In this document: positions 1 through 11,000 of the stretch, in pieces
Numbering within the stretch: position 1 is the first letter of the stretch
Layout: the number at the start of each line of letters is the position of its first letter
DNA from: Dasania phycosphaerae
Lineage (GTDB): Bacteria > Pseudomonadota > Gammaproteobacteria > Pseudomonadales > Dasaniaceae
Reading direction: 5' to 3'
DNA length: 64,000 bases
Assembly: GCF_026891035.1 (NCBI RefSeq)
Contig: NZ_JAPTGG010000002.1
Coordinates: forward strand, 248,001 to 312,000
Notes under the pieces: model-generated
What the model saw: only the letters and a program-made list of their open reading frames with translations
Told to the model about the DNA's origin: nothing
Databases searched by the model: none
Translations under genes and position numbers: made by a program

Positions 1-554
1 TGCGTGGCAGCTCTCCCGATGGAGCCCTGTATTGGTTCTGCCGCATGATAGATGGCGGCTGCGACCCTTTTTATATTGCCCGGCGGGTAGTGCGCATGGC
101 CAGTGAAGATATAGGCAATGCCGACCCCAGAGCTTTAGAAATAGCCCTCAACGCCTGGGATGTGCAGCAGCGCCTAGGTAGCCCAGAAGGGGAGTTAGCC
201 ATAGCGCAGGCGGTGGTGTATTTAGCCAGCGCAGCTAAAAGTAATGCGGTTTACAGCGCCTATAACCAAGTGATGGCCGATATTAAAAGCCAGCCCAGCT
301 ATGAAGTACCGGTACATTTACGCAATGCCCCCACCAGCTTGATGAAGGATATGGACTACGGCGCCGAATATCGCTACGCCCATGACGAGCCTAACGGCTA
401 TGCCGCTGGTGAAAACTACTTACCCGAAGCCCTCAAAGACCAGCGCTATTATCAGCCTGTACCCAGAGGCTTGGAGTTGAAAATAGCCGAGAAGCTAAAT
501 AACCTGCGCGAACTTGATAAAACAAGTAGAATACGCCGCTATCCGGAGCCCTAA
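1..554 (+). CDS. rarA: RarA/MgsA replication-associated recombination ATPase, C-terminal part
   Basis: The gene is cut by the left edge; the reading frame is open from base 3, so only about the last 183 residues are present. RarA is a AAA+ clamp-loader-like ATPase acting at stalled replication forks. What remains is the C-terminal tetramerisation region, with the family block RGSSPDGALYWFCRM followed by YIARRVVRMASEDIG, and a C-terminal stretch containing YLPEALKDQRYYQPVPRG, typical of this family. The ATPase core lies outside the window. crcB starts 6 bases downstream; rarA, crcB and serS are a common neighbourhood in gammaproteobacteria. Confidence 0.93.
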   Translation, partial: RGSSPDGALYWFCRMIDGGCDPFYIARRVVRMASEDIGNADPRALEIALNAWDVQQRLGSPEGELAIAQAVVYLASAAKSNAVYSAYNQVMADIKSQPSYEVPVHLRNAPTSLMKDMDYGAEYRYAHDEPNGYAAGENYLPEALKDQRYYQPVPRGLELKIAEKLNNLRELDKTSRIRRYPEP

Positions 555-560
555 GCTGTT

Positions 561-938
561 ATGAAACAAATGCTATTTATCGCATTAGGCGGGGCCGGAG
601 GGGCCTTATGCCGCTATGGCTTGGTGAACCTAATCAACCAGTTTTACCATGGTAAGTTCCCCTTGGGTACGTTTAGTGTCAATGTGATAGGCTCGTTTTT
701 AATTGGTGTAATGTATGTGCTTATTGCTGAGCGTTTATCGTTATCACCGGATTGGCGTAGCATTTTGATCGTGGGGTTTTTAGGTGCGTTTACCACCTTT
801 TCCACCTTTTCATTAGAGGCGATTACACTGCTAGAGCATGGCCAGCTCGGCAATGCATTTTTATATATTATTAGCAGCTTAGTGGTTTGTTTGTTGATGG
901 CTTGGCTGGCAATGATATTAACGCGCTTAGTTTTTTAG
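561..938 (+). CDS. crcB: CrcB/Fluc fluoride channel
   Basis: Inner-membrane fluoride exporter that works as an antiparallel dimer. The 125 residues form four hydrophobic segments, the normal length for the family. Diagnostic motifs are GGAGGALCRYG near the N-terminus, the GTFSVNVIGSF segment carrying the conserved Asn, and FLGAFTTFSTFS, the phenylalanine/threonine-rich pore motif. It starts 6 bases after rarA and is probably cotranscribed with it. No clear Shine-Dalgarno sequence precedes the ATG, which fits translational coupling to rarA. I did not recognise a fluoride riboswitch in the short gap. Confidence 0.95.
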   Translation: MKQMLFIALGGAGGALCRYGLVNLINQFYHGKFPLGTFSVNVIGSFLIGVMYVLIAERLSLSPDWRSILIVGFLGAFTTFSTFSLEAITLLEHGQLGNAFLYIISSLVVCLLMAWLAMILTRLVF

Positions 939-991
939 CGCGCTAGCCAATTCACTTTATATTCATTCGTTTTAAATAGGTTTTAAGCTCC

Positions 992-2284
992 ATGCTAGAT
1001 ATTAAAATTATTCGCCAAGACCCTGCTGGCGTTGCCGAAAAATTAGCTAAGAAAAAATACACGTTAGATATAGCGGCCTTTGAAGCACTGGACAATGAGC
1101 GCAAAGTTGCTGATAGCGAAAGCCAGGCGCTACTGGCTGAGCGCAAGTCGGCCTCTAAAAAAATTGGCGAGCTGGTACAGTCTGGGGTTAGCGTTGATGA
1201 AGCCAAGCAGACGGTTAATGAAACCCTAGCCAAAATCGGTGAGCAATTAGAGTCTTTAAAAGAGCGCGCCCGCAAAGCACAAGAGGCTATGGATGAGTTG
1301 CTGTTGTCCATACCCAATATTCCAGACGATGCTGTACCCGTAGGCGATGATGAAGACGCCAACATAGAGGTGGCCACCTGGGGGACTAAGCCCAGCTTTA
1401 GTTTTGAGCCTAAAGACCATGTAGACATAGGTGAAGCGCTGGGAGGCCTAGACTTTGATACTGCCAGCAAAATAACCGGCTCACGTTTTGTGGTGATGCA
1501 GGGCGCTATGGCGCGTCTGCACCGTGCACTGATTCAATTTATGTTAGACACCCATATTAATGAGCACGATTACCAAGAAGTTTATGTGCCCTATATGGTT
1601 AATGCCGATTCCTTAAAAGGCACTGGCCAGCTACCCAAGTTTGAAGAAGATTTGTTTAAGCTAGGCGGCGAGCAGGGTTACTATTTAATTCCAACTGCCG
1701 AAGTGCCGGTAACTAATATGCTGCGCGACCAAATTGTGGACGCCAAGCAAATGGAATACGGCCTGCGCTACACCTGCCACACCCCTTGTTTTCGCAGTGA
1801 GGCCGGCAGCTATGGCCGCGATACCCGCGGCATGATACGCCAGCATCAGTTTGAAAAAGTGGAAATGGTGCAACTGGTTAAGCCTAGCGAGTCAGAGCAG
1901 GCCCTAGAGAGCTTAACCGGCCATGCCGAAGCCATATTGCAAAAGCTAGGCTTGGCTTACCGCAAGGTGATTTTATGCGGTGGCGACCTGGGTTTCTCGG
2001 CATTAAAGACTTACGACTTAGAAGTGTGGCTACCCGGTCAGCAAAAATACCGCGAGATCTCATCGTGCAGTAACTTTGGTGATTATCAAGCCCGGCGCAT
2101 GATGGCAAGGTGGCGCAACCCCGAAACCAATAAGCCAGAGCTACTGCATACTCTTAATGGCTCTGGTTTAGCGGTAGGCCGCACCTTGGTTGCTATTTTG
2201 GAGAATTACCAAACCGAGCAGGGAACGGTTACCGTGCCCGAGGCCTTGCGCCCCTATATGGGTGGTATTACGGAGTTGTCTTAA
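992..2284 (+). CDS. serS: Seryl-tRNA synthetase
   Basis: Charges tRNA-Ser in the cytoplasm. The 430 residues match the usual class II SerRS length. An N-terminal antiparallel coiled-coil arm (about residues 30-100, rich in Lys/Glu/Ala heptads) is followed by the catalytic domain. Motif 2 is seen as FRSEAGSYGRDTRGMIRQHQ and motif 3 as TLNGSGLAVGRTLVAILENY. The segment EISSCSNFGDYQARRM is the typical active-site block. The start follows crcB by 53 bases with a weak ribosome site. Confidence 0.98.
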   Translation: MLDIKIIRQDPAGVAEKLAKKKYTLDIAAFEALDNERKVADSESQALLAERKSASKKIGELVQSGVSVDEAKQTVNETLAKIGEQLESLKERARKAQEAMDELLLSIPNIPDDAVPVGDDEDANIEVATWGTKPSFSFEPKDHVDIGEALGGLDFDTASKITGSRFVVMQGAMARLHRALIQFMLDTHINEHDYQEVYVPYMVNADSLKGTGQLPKFEEDLFKLGGEQGYYLIPTAEVPVTNMLRDQIVDAKQMEYGLRYTCHTPCFRSEAGSYGRDTRGMIRQHQFEKVEMVQLVKPSESEQALESLTGHAEAILQKLGLAYRKVILCGGDLGFSALKTYDLEVWLPGQQKYREISSCSNFGDYQARRMMARWRNPETNKPELLHTLNGSGLAVGRTLVAILENYQTEQGTVTVPEALRPYMGGITELS

Positions 2285-2417
2285 GCAACGCCCTGCGGCA
2301 AGCCCTATAGTTAACATGACCTATACGCTGTGTTGGCTGCAGGGCTTGGCAAAATTTACCGTATTAGTATTAAAGAAGTGAGCGCTTGGGTCGATATTAG
2401 ATTTAGGAGCTCACTTA

Positions 2418-2645
2418 ATGATCAATTTACCCCCCATCAATACCACCCCTTTTAAGGCTACTGCTGCGGCTAAAAAAAGCCAGCGTAGGGCCTATGCCGT
2501 AGAGCCTGAGCGAGAAGAGCAAAAGCCTGTTACTGCTGAGCGCCGCGGCCACCGCAATCGTCGCAAAACCCCCGGCGGCCAGTACGTAGTCGACCGCCGT
2601 GTCAGTTCTGATAGACGCAAAGGGCGGGTCAATCTTATTGTTTAG
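2418..2645 (+). CDS. Small Arg-rich hypothetical protein
   Basis: I do not recognise the function. The 75-residue protein has a good ribosome site (GGAG about 8 bases before ATG). It is very basic in its second half, with RR pairs spaced along the chain (AERRGHRNRRK, VDRRVSSDRRKGR). That RR-x5-RR spacing recurs in small uncharacterised gammaproteobacterial proteins and could bind nucleic acid, but this is a guess. It converges on prc with only 9 bases between the stop codons, and no clear terminator was seen in between. Confidence 0.6.
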   Translation: MINLPPINTTPFKATAAAKKSQRRAYAVEPEREEQKPVTAERRGHRNRRKTPGGQYVVDRRVSSDRRKGRVNLIV

Positions 2646-2654
2646 TTTTTGTAC

Positions 2655-4796
2655 TTACATGCTGGGTGCATAAGCGGGCCGCTTAGCCACTTGCTGGGGC
2701 TGATAATAGGGCATGGCATCCAGTAAAATTTGACCGGCCTCATTGAGTAAAGGGTCATTTTCATCAATGGCGTTGCTGGGCTCGTTAGCGGCGGTTTTTT
2801 CAGCTTGTTCTTTGCTGTCTTCCTCTTTGAGTTCGTCCAAGTCGGTTATCAAACTTAAGCCCTTAGCTTTTCTACGCTTGTTCTCTATGGCTAGGAGTTT
2901 ATTTTTTTCCTCTTCATCCAAGGCTTTACGGTCGGCTATGTTCAATGGGATATGGGTTATTTTTTTGGCTTGGTCAGCCAGTTCATGCCTATCTTTCATA
3001 AAGATAAAATCCGGGTCATGGGCTACGCGTTGCTGATGTTGTTGCGCCAGAGTGGGGATGGCTTGCTCCAAGTTGTAATATTTGCGCAAATTCATGGCGG
3101 CTATGGTGTCCCAGGGTAGGGCATGCTCTAGGGAGCTTTCGCCCACTTTTTCGCTGTCGTACAAGGAGGGGAATAGAATATCGGGCACTACGCCGCGGTG
3201 CTGAGTACTTTCACCCGACACACGGTAAAACTTGGACTCAGTGATTTTTAACTGGCCTTGGGTTAAGTCATTGATGGACTGCACTGTGCCTTTGCCAAAA
3301 GAGGGCGAGCCGATAATCAGTGCGCGCTTATAGTCCTGCATAGCGCCGGCAAATATTTCAGAGGCTGAGGCACTGAGGCGATTAATGAGTACCACTACCG
3401 GCATATCAAAATAATTAGAGCGGTAGTTTTTACCGGCTCTATCAACCTTGCCATTGGAGTGGCGAATTTGCACGGTGGCGCCGGCTTCTATAAATAGGCT
3501 GGTCAAGGCATTGGCCTCGTCTAGTGAGCCGCCGCCATTATCCCTAAGGTCGATAATAATGCCTTCGGCCCCTTCGGCTTGCAGGGCGGTTACGTGTTTC
3601 ATCACGTCGTAGCTAGTGCTTCTGAAATCGGGGTGGTTAATATCTCTTACGGCAAAGTTGCGATAAAAGGTGGGTAGGTCAATGACCCCAAGTTTATGCA
3701 TGTTGCCTTGGTGCATAATATTTAACATTTTACGCTGCGCGCTTTGCTCTTCTAGCTTTACAGTGTCACGGCGTATCTTAATCAGCTTGCGCTCATCATC
3801 GGTTTTGGCGGTGACAGGGATGACCTCTAAGTGCACTATGCTGTCTTTAGGGCCGCGTATTAGGTCTACTACCTCGTCTAAGCGCATGCCTATGACGTCT
3901 ACTAACTCTTCATCGCCTTGGGCAACGCCTACTATGCGGTCCGAGGGTTGTAGCTCGCCTTGTTTAAACGCTGGCCCTGCAGGTACCAGGCGTACTACCT
4001 TGGTATATTCGTCCTCTTGCTGCAGCACTGCGCCTATGCCTTGTAGGGACAGGCGCATATTAATATTGAAGTTTTCCGAGCTGCGCGGCGATAGGTAGTT
4101 GGTATGGGGGTCGTATAGCTCGGTAAGAGAATTGATATAAGCCTGAAACGCGTCCTCGGCGTTGGACTGCTGGACCCGGTTAAACTGGTTTTGATAGCGC
4201 TTGCTTAGCAGCTTGACTATTTCAGGGTCAGACTTGCCAGCTAGCTGCAGGCTAACAATGCGGCTTTTAAGCAACTTGCGCCACAGGTCGTCAGCGGCAG
4301 CAGCATCTTGTGGCCAGGGTTGTTCGGAGCGGTCTAGTAGTAGGCTTTCTTTGCGGTTTAAATCCAGGCTATCTATTAACGTGGGCAATTGTTCTTGTAT
4401 AGCACTGATGCGTGCCAATACTCGTTGCTGGTAGCGGTTGTAAATGGCGTAGCCGGTGCTAAGGTCGCCACGTTTTAGTTCATCATCTAGCAGTAGGCGC
4501 TTGGGCTCAAACTCGGCTATATCACTGGCCAGAAAAAAGGTTTTGGCACCATCTAAGCGATTAAGGTAATTGTCGAAAAACTGTGACGATATGGCGTCAT
4601 CCACTGGTTTTCCTGCGTAGTGCATATAGGTGAGTTTGCGGATGATTTCTTTGGTGGTTTTAGCTTGTTCGGCGGTGGGCGCTAGCGCGGGGGTAGTGGT
4701 TGGCACAGCCAGTGCGGCTGGTAGGCTGGCGCATATAAAAAATACGAGAGAAATCAGGGCTGTAAAACGACAAGACGTACGGCTAGCTGTGCTCAA
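2655..4796 (-). CDS. prc: Tail-specific periplasmic protease Prc (S41 family)
   Basis: Periplasmic carboxy-terminal processing protease that degrades tagged or misfolded proteins and trims cell-wall hydrolases and lipoproteins. A signal peptide covers about residues 1-30, ending in ASLPAALA. A helical N-terminal region follows, then a PDZ domain (about 235-330) and the S41 core. The Ser/Lys dyad is visible: Ser477 in NRLSASASE and Lys502 in FGKGTVQS, 25 residues apart as in E. coli Prc. The C-terminal domain ends at 713 residues, slightly longer than the E. coli protein. The best start is a TTG, because no ATG lies upstream of the signal peptide; a GGGAT sequence precedes it. Confidence 0.95.
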   Translation of the reverse strand: MSTASRTSCRFTALISLVFFICASLPAALAVPTTTPALAPTAEQAKTTKEIIRKLTYMHYAGKPVDDAISSQFFDNYLNRLDGAKTFFLASDIAEFEPKRLLLDDELKRGDLSTGYAIYNRYQQRVLARISAIQEQLPTLIDSLDLNRKESLLLDRSEQPWPQDAAAADDLWRKLLKSRIVSLQLAGKSDPEIVKLLSKRYQNQFNRVQQSNAEDAFQAYINSLTELYDPHTNYLSPRSSENFNINMRLSLQGIGAVLQQEDEYTKVVRLVPAGPAFKQGELQPSDRIVGVAQGDEELVDVIGMRLDEVVDLIRGPKDSIVHLEVIPVTAKTDDERKLIKIRRDTVKLEEQSAQRKMLNIMHQGNMHKLGVIDLPTFYRNFAVRDINHPDFRSTSYDVMKHVTALQAEGAEGIIIDLRDNGGGSLDEANALTSLFIEAGATVQIRHSNGKVDRAGKNYRSNYFDMPVVVLINRLSASASEIFAGAMQDYKRALIIGSPSFGKGTVQSINDLTQGQLKITESKFYRVSGESTQHRGVVPDILFPSLYDSEKVGESSLEHALPWDTIAAMNLRKYYNLEQAIPTLAQQHQQRVAHDPDFIFMKDRHELADQAKKITHIPLNIADRKALDEEEKNKLLAIENKRRKAKGLSLITDLDELKEEDSKEQAEKTAANEPSNAIDENDPLLNEAGQILLDAMPYYQPQQVAKRPAYAPSM

Positions 4797-5319
4797 AACA
4801 ATATCCCAACTGTAAATTATTTAATTACAGGCATTATTTCATAGAGATTGCTGGTGTGCATCATCTATGTTTTAATGCCTGCATCGTTTCTATTTATACT
4901 CTTATAAAACAATAACATAGAGTAAATAGAGTAATAGTATACGCTGAAGCTATGGCAGGATACTGGGTACTACTCTGTTGCTAATACGGTGTTAAATCCC
5001 CGGGCAGTTTGAGTGCTGCGTATTGAACAATAACAGTAAGGGCTGTGGCGATAAGGCCTTAGCCGTGAACGGCGTAAAATAACTAGCACTAGATAAGTCG
5101 CCATTTATATTAAAGTTTTATGCCCACAGCGCGATATAAGCACTATGCACGCTTATATGCCGACTTTTTTGGCAATGGGTTTTATGCCTTTGGCTTTACT
5201 GTACTAAGCTAGGCTATGTTTATAGCTAGCCCAGCTGAGCAGCATCAATAAAACTGATATCTGTAATTAAAGCGCACAGTATTAAAAATGGTTTAACAGA
5301 CTGATAACAGGGTCCAACA
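4797..5319. other. Gene-free control region between prc and the chemotaxis receptor
   Basis: No convincing coding sequence on either strand. It must hold the divergent promoters of prc and the receptor. A 9-base perfect inverted repeat (CAGGCATTA at 4828-4836, TAATGCCTG at 4873-4881) lies close to the prc start, and a shorter CTGTAA/TTACAG pair at 4810-4830 overlaps it. Confidence 0.5.
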
Positions 5320-6810
5320 ATGCTTAAAAAAAACCTAGCACTCAGATTGCTTTGCATTACCATTTTAACCGTTACCGTGGTGATGGTTTTATCTGGGGCC
5401 TATTCCTATAAGGCTGTTAAAAAGAACCTTATTGCTGATGCTGAGGAGAGTGTAAGTCTGGCTCTAGAGCGCATGCAGTTAAATTTACCGGCTTTGATAT
5501 GGAATTTTGAGGAAGAGCAGTTGCAGCGTGTTGCGCGCTCTGAGCTTAAAAGCCATTATGTAAATTCTGTCACCATATTGTCGGAAAGCGACGATGAGCT
5601 TTTCTCCGGCGGCGATAAAAGTGGTAAGCAGTTTATTCAAGAACTTAAGCATAATGATAGCGGTGAAGTAAGTGTGGTGGGTAAAATCATCCTTACATTA
5701 GACCAAAACCGCATCGATAAAGAGCTTAACAACTCGCTGCAAAATGCCATGATACAAATTCTCATCATTATTGCCGTGTTATCAGCTTTGCTCATCATAC
5801 TGGTTAGAAATATGGTGACCAGGCCAATCAATCTGGTCTGCAAGGGGATTACCGATATTGCTCATGGTGAAGGTGACTTAACTCAACGTATGCCTGTGCG
5901 AGGCCATGATGAGATGGCCGTGTTATCCGAACAATTCAATTTGTTTGTGACTCAGATACAAACCCTGGTGTTGTCCACTATGCAGTCTATCGTGAAGCTC
6001 AACCAGTTTGCTGGCAGCGTGCAGGACTCATCAGGTAAAGTGACGGGTCTGCTCTCGCAACAGCAAGATGAAACTAATTTGGTTGCAACTGCGGTTACAG
6101 AAATGAGTGCCAGCGCCAAAGAGGTTGCCGAGAATGCTCAAAACACTGCTGATGCCGCAAACCATGTAAAAGCCGATGCTGAAAATGTTCACGGCATAGT
6201 TAATGATTCGATTAATTCCGTTCAGGCTCTGTCTGGCCAGTTAGAGAAAACCAGCGAGGTTATCGATAATCTAGAGAACGAAGTGCAAGGCATAGTCACT
6301 ATCTTAGAGGTAATTAGCGGTATAGCCGAGCAAACTAACTTGCTGGCACTCAATGCTGCGATAGAATCCGCCAGGGCGGGTGAGCAAGGTCGCGGGTTTG
6401 CGGTAGTAGCTGATGAAGTGCGAGCCCTAGCTAGCCGGACTCAGCAATCAACCAAAGAAATTAATAGTAATATTAACCGCTTAAAAGAAGGCTCTGCACT
6501 GGCAGTGCAGGTGCTAAAAGAGAGCCGTACTATAGGCGATGAGACGGTGGAGAGTGCTAAAAAGAGTGGTGAGTCCATCATTGCTATAGTGGAGTCAACT
6601 AAGCAGATTATGAATATGTCGACCCAGATCGCCACGGCTGTAGAGGAGCAAAGCCTCGTCTCTAACGATATAGATAGAAATATTTCACGTATAGTCAATA
6701 CTGGCGAAGAGAGTAGCCATATTGTTAATGAAATTGCTGAGCAGGCCACTCAGTTAGCTTCTTTATCAAAAGAGCTAGATTTATTAATCCACCGCTTTAA
6801 GGTTGAGTAA
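5320..6810 (+). CDS. Methyl-accepting chemotaxis protein
   Basis: Membrane chemoreceptor signalling to CheA/CheW. Residues about 8-30 are the first membrane segment. They are followed by a small periplasmic domain of about 110 residues, a second membrane segment (about 142-163), a HAMP domain (RPINLVCKGITDIAHGEGD) and a long coiled-coil signalling domain. The hairpin tip is intact, with TNLLALNAAIESARAGEQG and GRGFAVVADEVRALA (about 335-370). AGGG precedes the ATG. The ligand is unknown. The next gene encodes a solute-binding protein 39 bases downstream, so the pair may be cotranscribed and the binding protein could feed the receptor; that is inference. Confidence 0.93.
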   Translation: MLKKNLALRLLCITILTVTVVMVLSGAYSYKAVKKNLIADAEESVSLALERMQLNLPALIWNFEEEQLQRVARSELKSHYVNSVTILSESDDELFSGGDKSGKQFIQELKHNDSGEVSVVGKIILTLDQNRIDKELNNSLQNAMIQILIIIAVLSALLIILVRNMVTRPINLVCKGITDIAHGEGDLTQRMPVRGHDEMAVLSEQFNLFVTQIQTLVLSTMQSIVKLNQFAGSVQDSSGKVTGLLSQQQDETNLVATAVTEMSASAKEVAENAQNTADAANHVKADAENVHGIVNDSINSVQALSGQLEKTSEVIDNLENEVQGIVTILEVISGIAEQTNLLALNAAIESARAGEQGRGFAVVADEVRALASRTQQSTKEINSNINRLKEGSALAVQVLKESRTIGDETVESAKKSGESIIAIVESTKQIMNMSTQIATAVEEQSLVSNDIDRNISRIVNTGEESSHIVNEIAEQATQLASLSKELDLLIHRFKVE

Positions 6811-6849
6811 TTGTTTTGAGCTTTACATCTCAAAGTTTTAATAGATAGC

Positions 6850-7665
6850 GTGGGGAGTGTAACGATAAACGCCCCCTCAGATTTCACTACCTCCTGTTTT
6901 AGGCGGGCTAGGCAATGGCGCTACTATTGCTGCATACTATTATTGCTGCTGTGCCAACCGCAGGCTTACAGCGAAGAAATTAGCCTGGTCGGCGAAGAGT
7001 ATTGTCCCCACAACTGCCAGCCTAACTCAAACAAGCCTGGCTATTTGGTTGAAATCGCCCAGCAGATTTTTACTGAAGCCGGCTATACGGTTACTTATAA
7101 TAATATGCCCTGGTCCAGAGCACTGCATGGCGCCCGGTATGGCGAGTTTGATGCGGTTGTCAGTGTGGGGCCTGCAGAGGCGCCCGGTTTTATTTTTACC
7201 CAGGCAAAAATGGGCTATGCCAAGCATAATTTTTACACTCTTAGTGATAATCACTGGCAGTATACGGGTGATGAATCTTTAAACCAGGTGCGCTTAGGGG
7301 CCATTCAGGATTATTCATACGGCACTTTTTATTATCGCTACATTGTTCCTCATTTAGCAGAACCTACTCGGGTGCAAGTGATAGGCGGCAATGGTGGATT
7401 GGTCAGAAACTTAAAAAAGCTTGCTGCAGGTAGGATTGATGTACTGGTTGAAGATCAGTTTGTAATGGACTATTACCGCCACCATGAAAAACTAGGCATC
7501 AAACTACGTTTTGCGGGTGTGGCCGATGAAGAGGATTTATATATAGCCTTTTCGCCTGCCAGACCTAATTCGCGGCGCTATGCCCAAGTGTTAAACGAGG
7601 GCTATGAGCGCTTAGTTGCTAGCGGGCAGCTAGAGTTGATAATGGCAAAATATTTTCCGCGCTAA
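6850..7665 (+). CDS. Periplasmic solute-binding protein, family 3 (amino-acid type)
   Basis: A 271-residue secreted protein. A long hydrophobic signal segment (CCILLLLLCQPQAYS) is followed by a type-2 periplasmic binding fold. GYLVEIAQQIFTEAGYTV and NMPWSRALHGARYGEFDAVV match the family-3 pattern; in this subgroup W-x-R-x3-x2-G-x-xDA is common in polar amino-acid binders and solo sensors. No ABC permease or ATPase genes are nearby, so it is an orphan and may work with the upstream chemoreceptor or as a stand-alone sensor. The start is GTG with a poor ribosome site, so the exact N-terminus is uncertain. Confidence 0.85.
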   Translation: MGSVTINAPSDFTTSCFRRARQWRYYCCILLLLLCQPQAYSEEISLVGEEYCPHNCQPNSNKPGYLVEIAQQIFTEAGYTVTYNNMPWSRALHGARYGEFDAVVSVGPAEAPGFIFTQAKMGYAKHNFYTLSDNHWQYTGDESLNQVRLGAIQDYSYGTFYYRYIVPHLAEPTRVQVIGGNGGLVRNLKKLAAGRIDVLVEDQFVMDYYRHHEKLGIKLRFAGVADEEDLYIAFSPARPNSRRYAQVLNEGYERLVASGQLELIMAKYFPR

Positions 7666-8077
7666 CAGTAATTATAGCTTGCTGTAAAAGATCCCTTCCA
7701 TAATGCTATCTTCGTTGCAATTATAGGCTGTGCCTGCTGGCTATTAAGTCTATCCCCTAAACCGTCCCGAACACTTGCCAGCTTCTGTTAGGCAATAATA
7801 ACCAGTGTAGAATCACCTGAAATTTTGCTCATTTAAGTGGCTTTAGTGATACGCTGAGCAGGAAAGCTTCAGTAATTACCTTGTAGTGCATTCCATATTT
7901 TTCTTCTAGGCTGAGTTATGTTGGGCCAGCTTGCTGTGAAGATTGTTCTGGTGTTCATAAAGCACCAAATTGGATGGGTTTGGCATCTCCTCAGTGAAAT
8001 AGACTCTGTGTACTATTGGGTTATAAGTCGATATTTGATTGTTGCAAAACCATGAATAAAAACGGTAGAGAGTATAT
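7666..8077. other. Gene-free region upstream of the amidohydrolase pair
   Basis: 412 bases without a supported gene. A 67-codon minus-strand frame here has no protein-like character. The promoter of the amidohydrolases must be inside. I looked for the GTTGC-N6-GTCACC motif found upstream of neighbouring units and did not find a good copy here. Confidence 0.4.
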
Positions 8078-11000
8078 ATGTCACAAATTATCAGAAGTCT
8101 AAAAGCCATAATGCCTTTGGGGTGTTTGCTGTTGGGTGCTGGGGTCAGCGGCGTTCAGGCTGAAAGCTGGGACATTACTGACACAGGGCAGCCCAATTAC
8201 GAGGTGGAGTTTTCTGTGACTGAGGGGACCTGGCTGAGTGTGGATGTTAGTCCAGACGGTAAGACCCTGGTTTTTGATTTATTAGGTGACATTTACACTT
8301 TGCCGGCCACTGGCGGTGAGGCCAGCTTGATTCGTGGTGGTGCGGCACTTGAACGTATCCCCAGTTTTAGCCCGGACGGATCTAAAATACTCTATGTGAG
8401 TGATCGCAGTGGTGAAGATAATATTTGGGTGGCTAACACGGACGGCTCAGCTGCCCGTATGATTACGCAAGAAACAACCAATATGCTGACCAATCCTGAA
8501 TGGAGTGCTGATGGCGAGTATGTAGTAGCCGCCAGGGTTGGCAATACTTTTGACAGTCAGAAGATGTCTACCTTGCAGCTTTTTCATATCAATGGCGGTA
8601 AGGGCCGGACCTTAGTCGAAACGCCAGAAAACAAACGTGATGTACAAGAGCCTAACTTTTCTAGTGATGGCCGATATATCTACTATACGCAGCGGTTAGT
8701 TGATCATCATATTTTCGTCGATGCTAACCATGTTAATTACGGTATTATGCGCCGTGATTTGGCAACCGGGGAAACTACAGCTCTGATTAAAGGCTTTGGT
8801 GGCGCATTGTCACCACAAGTGTCGCCCAATAATAAACGGCTTGCGTTTGTGCGTCGTGTCAAAGATAAAACAGTTTTATTTGTACACGACCTTATATCTG
8901 GCGAGCAACGCCCGGTCTATGCCGATTTGGATCGTGATCAGCAGGCCGACTTTTATCTGCAAGGTGTTTACTACCCACAGTTTGATTGGTTTCCTGATAA
9001 TAAGCATGTTGCGATTTGGGGCAAGGGTAAGTTATTTAAAATTAATATGGACACAGGTGAGGCTAAGGAAATTCCATTTCTGGCACACACCAAGCACCGA
9101 ATTACTAAAACCCCTCGTTTTTCTGACGACTTGGCACCAGAGCAGCTCACGGTTAAAACAGTGCGCCAACTAGCTATTGCTAAAAAGCAATCTGATATGG
9201 TTTTTCACGCGCTGGGTTATCTATGGAAAAAAGAGTTACCTAATGGCAAGCCTAAACGTATCACTTCATCGCAGGCGTTTGAGTTTGATCCAGCCTTCTC
9301 ACCTAATAATAGAAAGCTGGCTTACGTAGAGTGGGATGATGAAAAGGGTAGTGCTTTAACACTGGCAACCCCCAGCGGTAAGCGTAAAAACACTTTAGTT
9401 GAGAGCCGTGGCGTTATCCGACAGCCTGTATTTTCACCTGACGGTAAATACCTAGCCTACATCATCGATGAAAACAGCAAAACTTTGGGCGGCTACCGAG
9501 CAAAGCCGGGCTTGTATATTGTTTCTGTACAGGGTGGGGAATCGAAAAAGATTGCTGAGATGGCACAAACCCCTATTTTTTCTAATGATGGCAAACGCGT
9601 TTATTACACGCGCATGGAAAGCAAAAATACCTATATCTCCAGTGTTACTACAGAGGGATTTGACCATCGTGATCATGTGCTAGCCAAAGGTGCCGACCGG
9701 CATGAGCTAAAACTTAGCCCTGATGGCCAGTGGATCGCTTTCAAAGAAGACCAGCAATACTATGTGCTGCCCTATAAAGAAACAGGCGCCTTGACTGAAA
9801 TTTCAGCTAAGGACGATGCCGTGCCTGTTACCGCATTAACGGTATCTAGCGGTTATAACCTCGCTTGGGCACCAGACAGTAGCGCCCTATATTGGACTCT
9901 GGGTAAGGATCTATACCGAGTTTCTAGCAGTGACTTTTCTACGCACGCTGCAAACGCTGCCCCCTACGCCAGTATTGGTTTAATCGCTAAAGGAGACAAA
10001 CCAGCAGGTGTTGTTGCGTTTACCGGTGGCCAAGTGATTACCATGCAGGGCGATAAAGTTATTGCGCAAGGCACCGTAGTTGTTGAGGGTAATCGTATTG
10101 TTGCCGTAGGTGATGCTAACGAAGTGCTGATACCCAAAGATGCTCATATAGTAGACACCACAGGCAAAACGGTAATGCCTGGTCTGGTAGATATGCATGG
10201 CCACATAGACTGTTGTTATTACGGCGGACTAATGCCACAAAAACATGCTAGCCACTACGCTGCTGCCGCCTATGGAATAACTACTAATTATGATCCTTAC
10301 ACATCTGAAATTCCGGCCTATGCAGCTATGGAAATGCAACAGGCTGGTATTTTAGTGGGGCCTAGGTTTCTTTCTTCAGGCAGAGTGATCTATGGGCGCC
10401 CAGGTAAAGGTGATACAACGTATCAGCCATTGCATAGTTATGCCGATGCCGAGAATGTCATGGTGCGAAAAAGAGCATTAGGCGGACGTGTAATCAAAAG
10501 CTATAAGCAGCCTTCTCGGCGCGCACGCCAGCAATTGGTGAAAGCTGGCCGTGAGGCTGGCGTTATGGTCGATGCCGAAGGTGAGAGCCATTTTTACTTT
10601 GATATTAGTATGATCCTTGATGGTCACATGGCGCTAGAGCATGTTATCCCCGTAGCTAATTACTATGATGATATTGTGCAGTTAATGGCCCATAGTGATA
10701 TCGCCAATACGCCTACGCTGAATGTGACTTTTGGTGAGATCATGGGCGAAAATTATTTTTATCAAAGTACCCGCGCTTGGACAGACCCCAAAATAAAGTC
10801 CTATGTGCAAGATACCACTTCAAGTTACAGCCCTGTAGGTACACCTTATTCTGCCCCGTTGCATGTGCGTAGCATGACCAGCTTGCATGCCGCTGAAGAA
10901 ATTTGGGATGTAGGCTTTAGGGCTGCCAGCCGCTCGGTAAAAAAACTGGATGATGCTGGTGTGATTATCAATGCAGGTTCTCATGGTCAGGTTTATGGTC

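Noticed and set aside
7906..8109. 67-codon minus-strand ORF before the amidohydrolases
   Set aside because: Overlaps the start of a clear gene and has no ribosome site or protein-like features.
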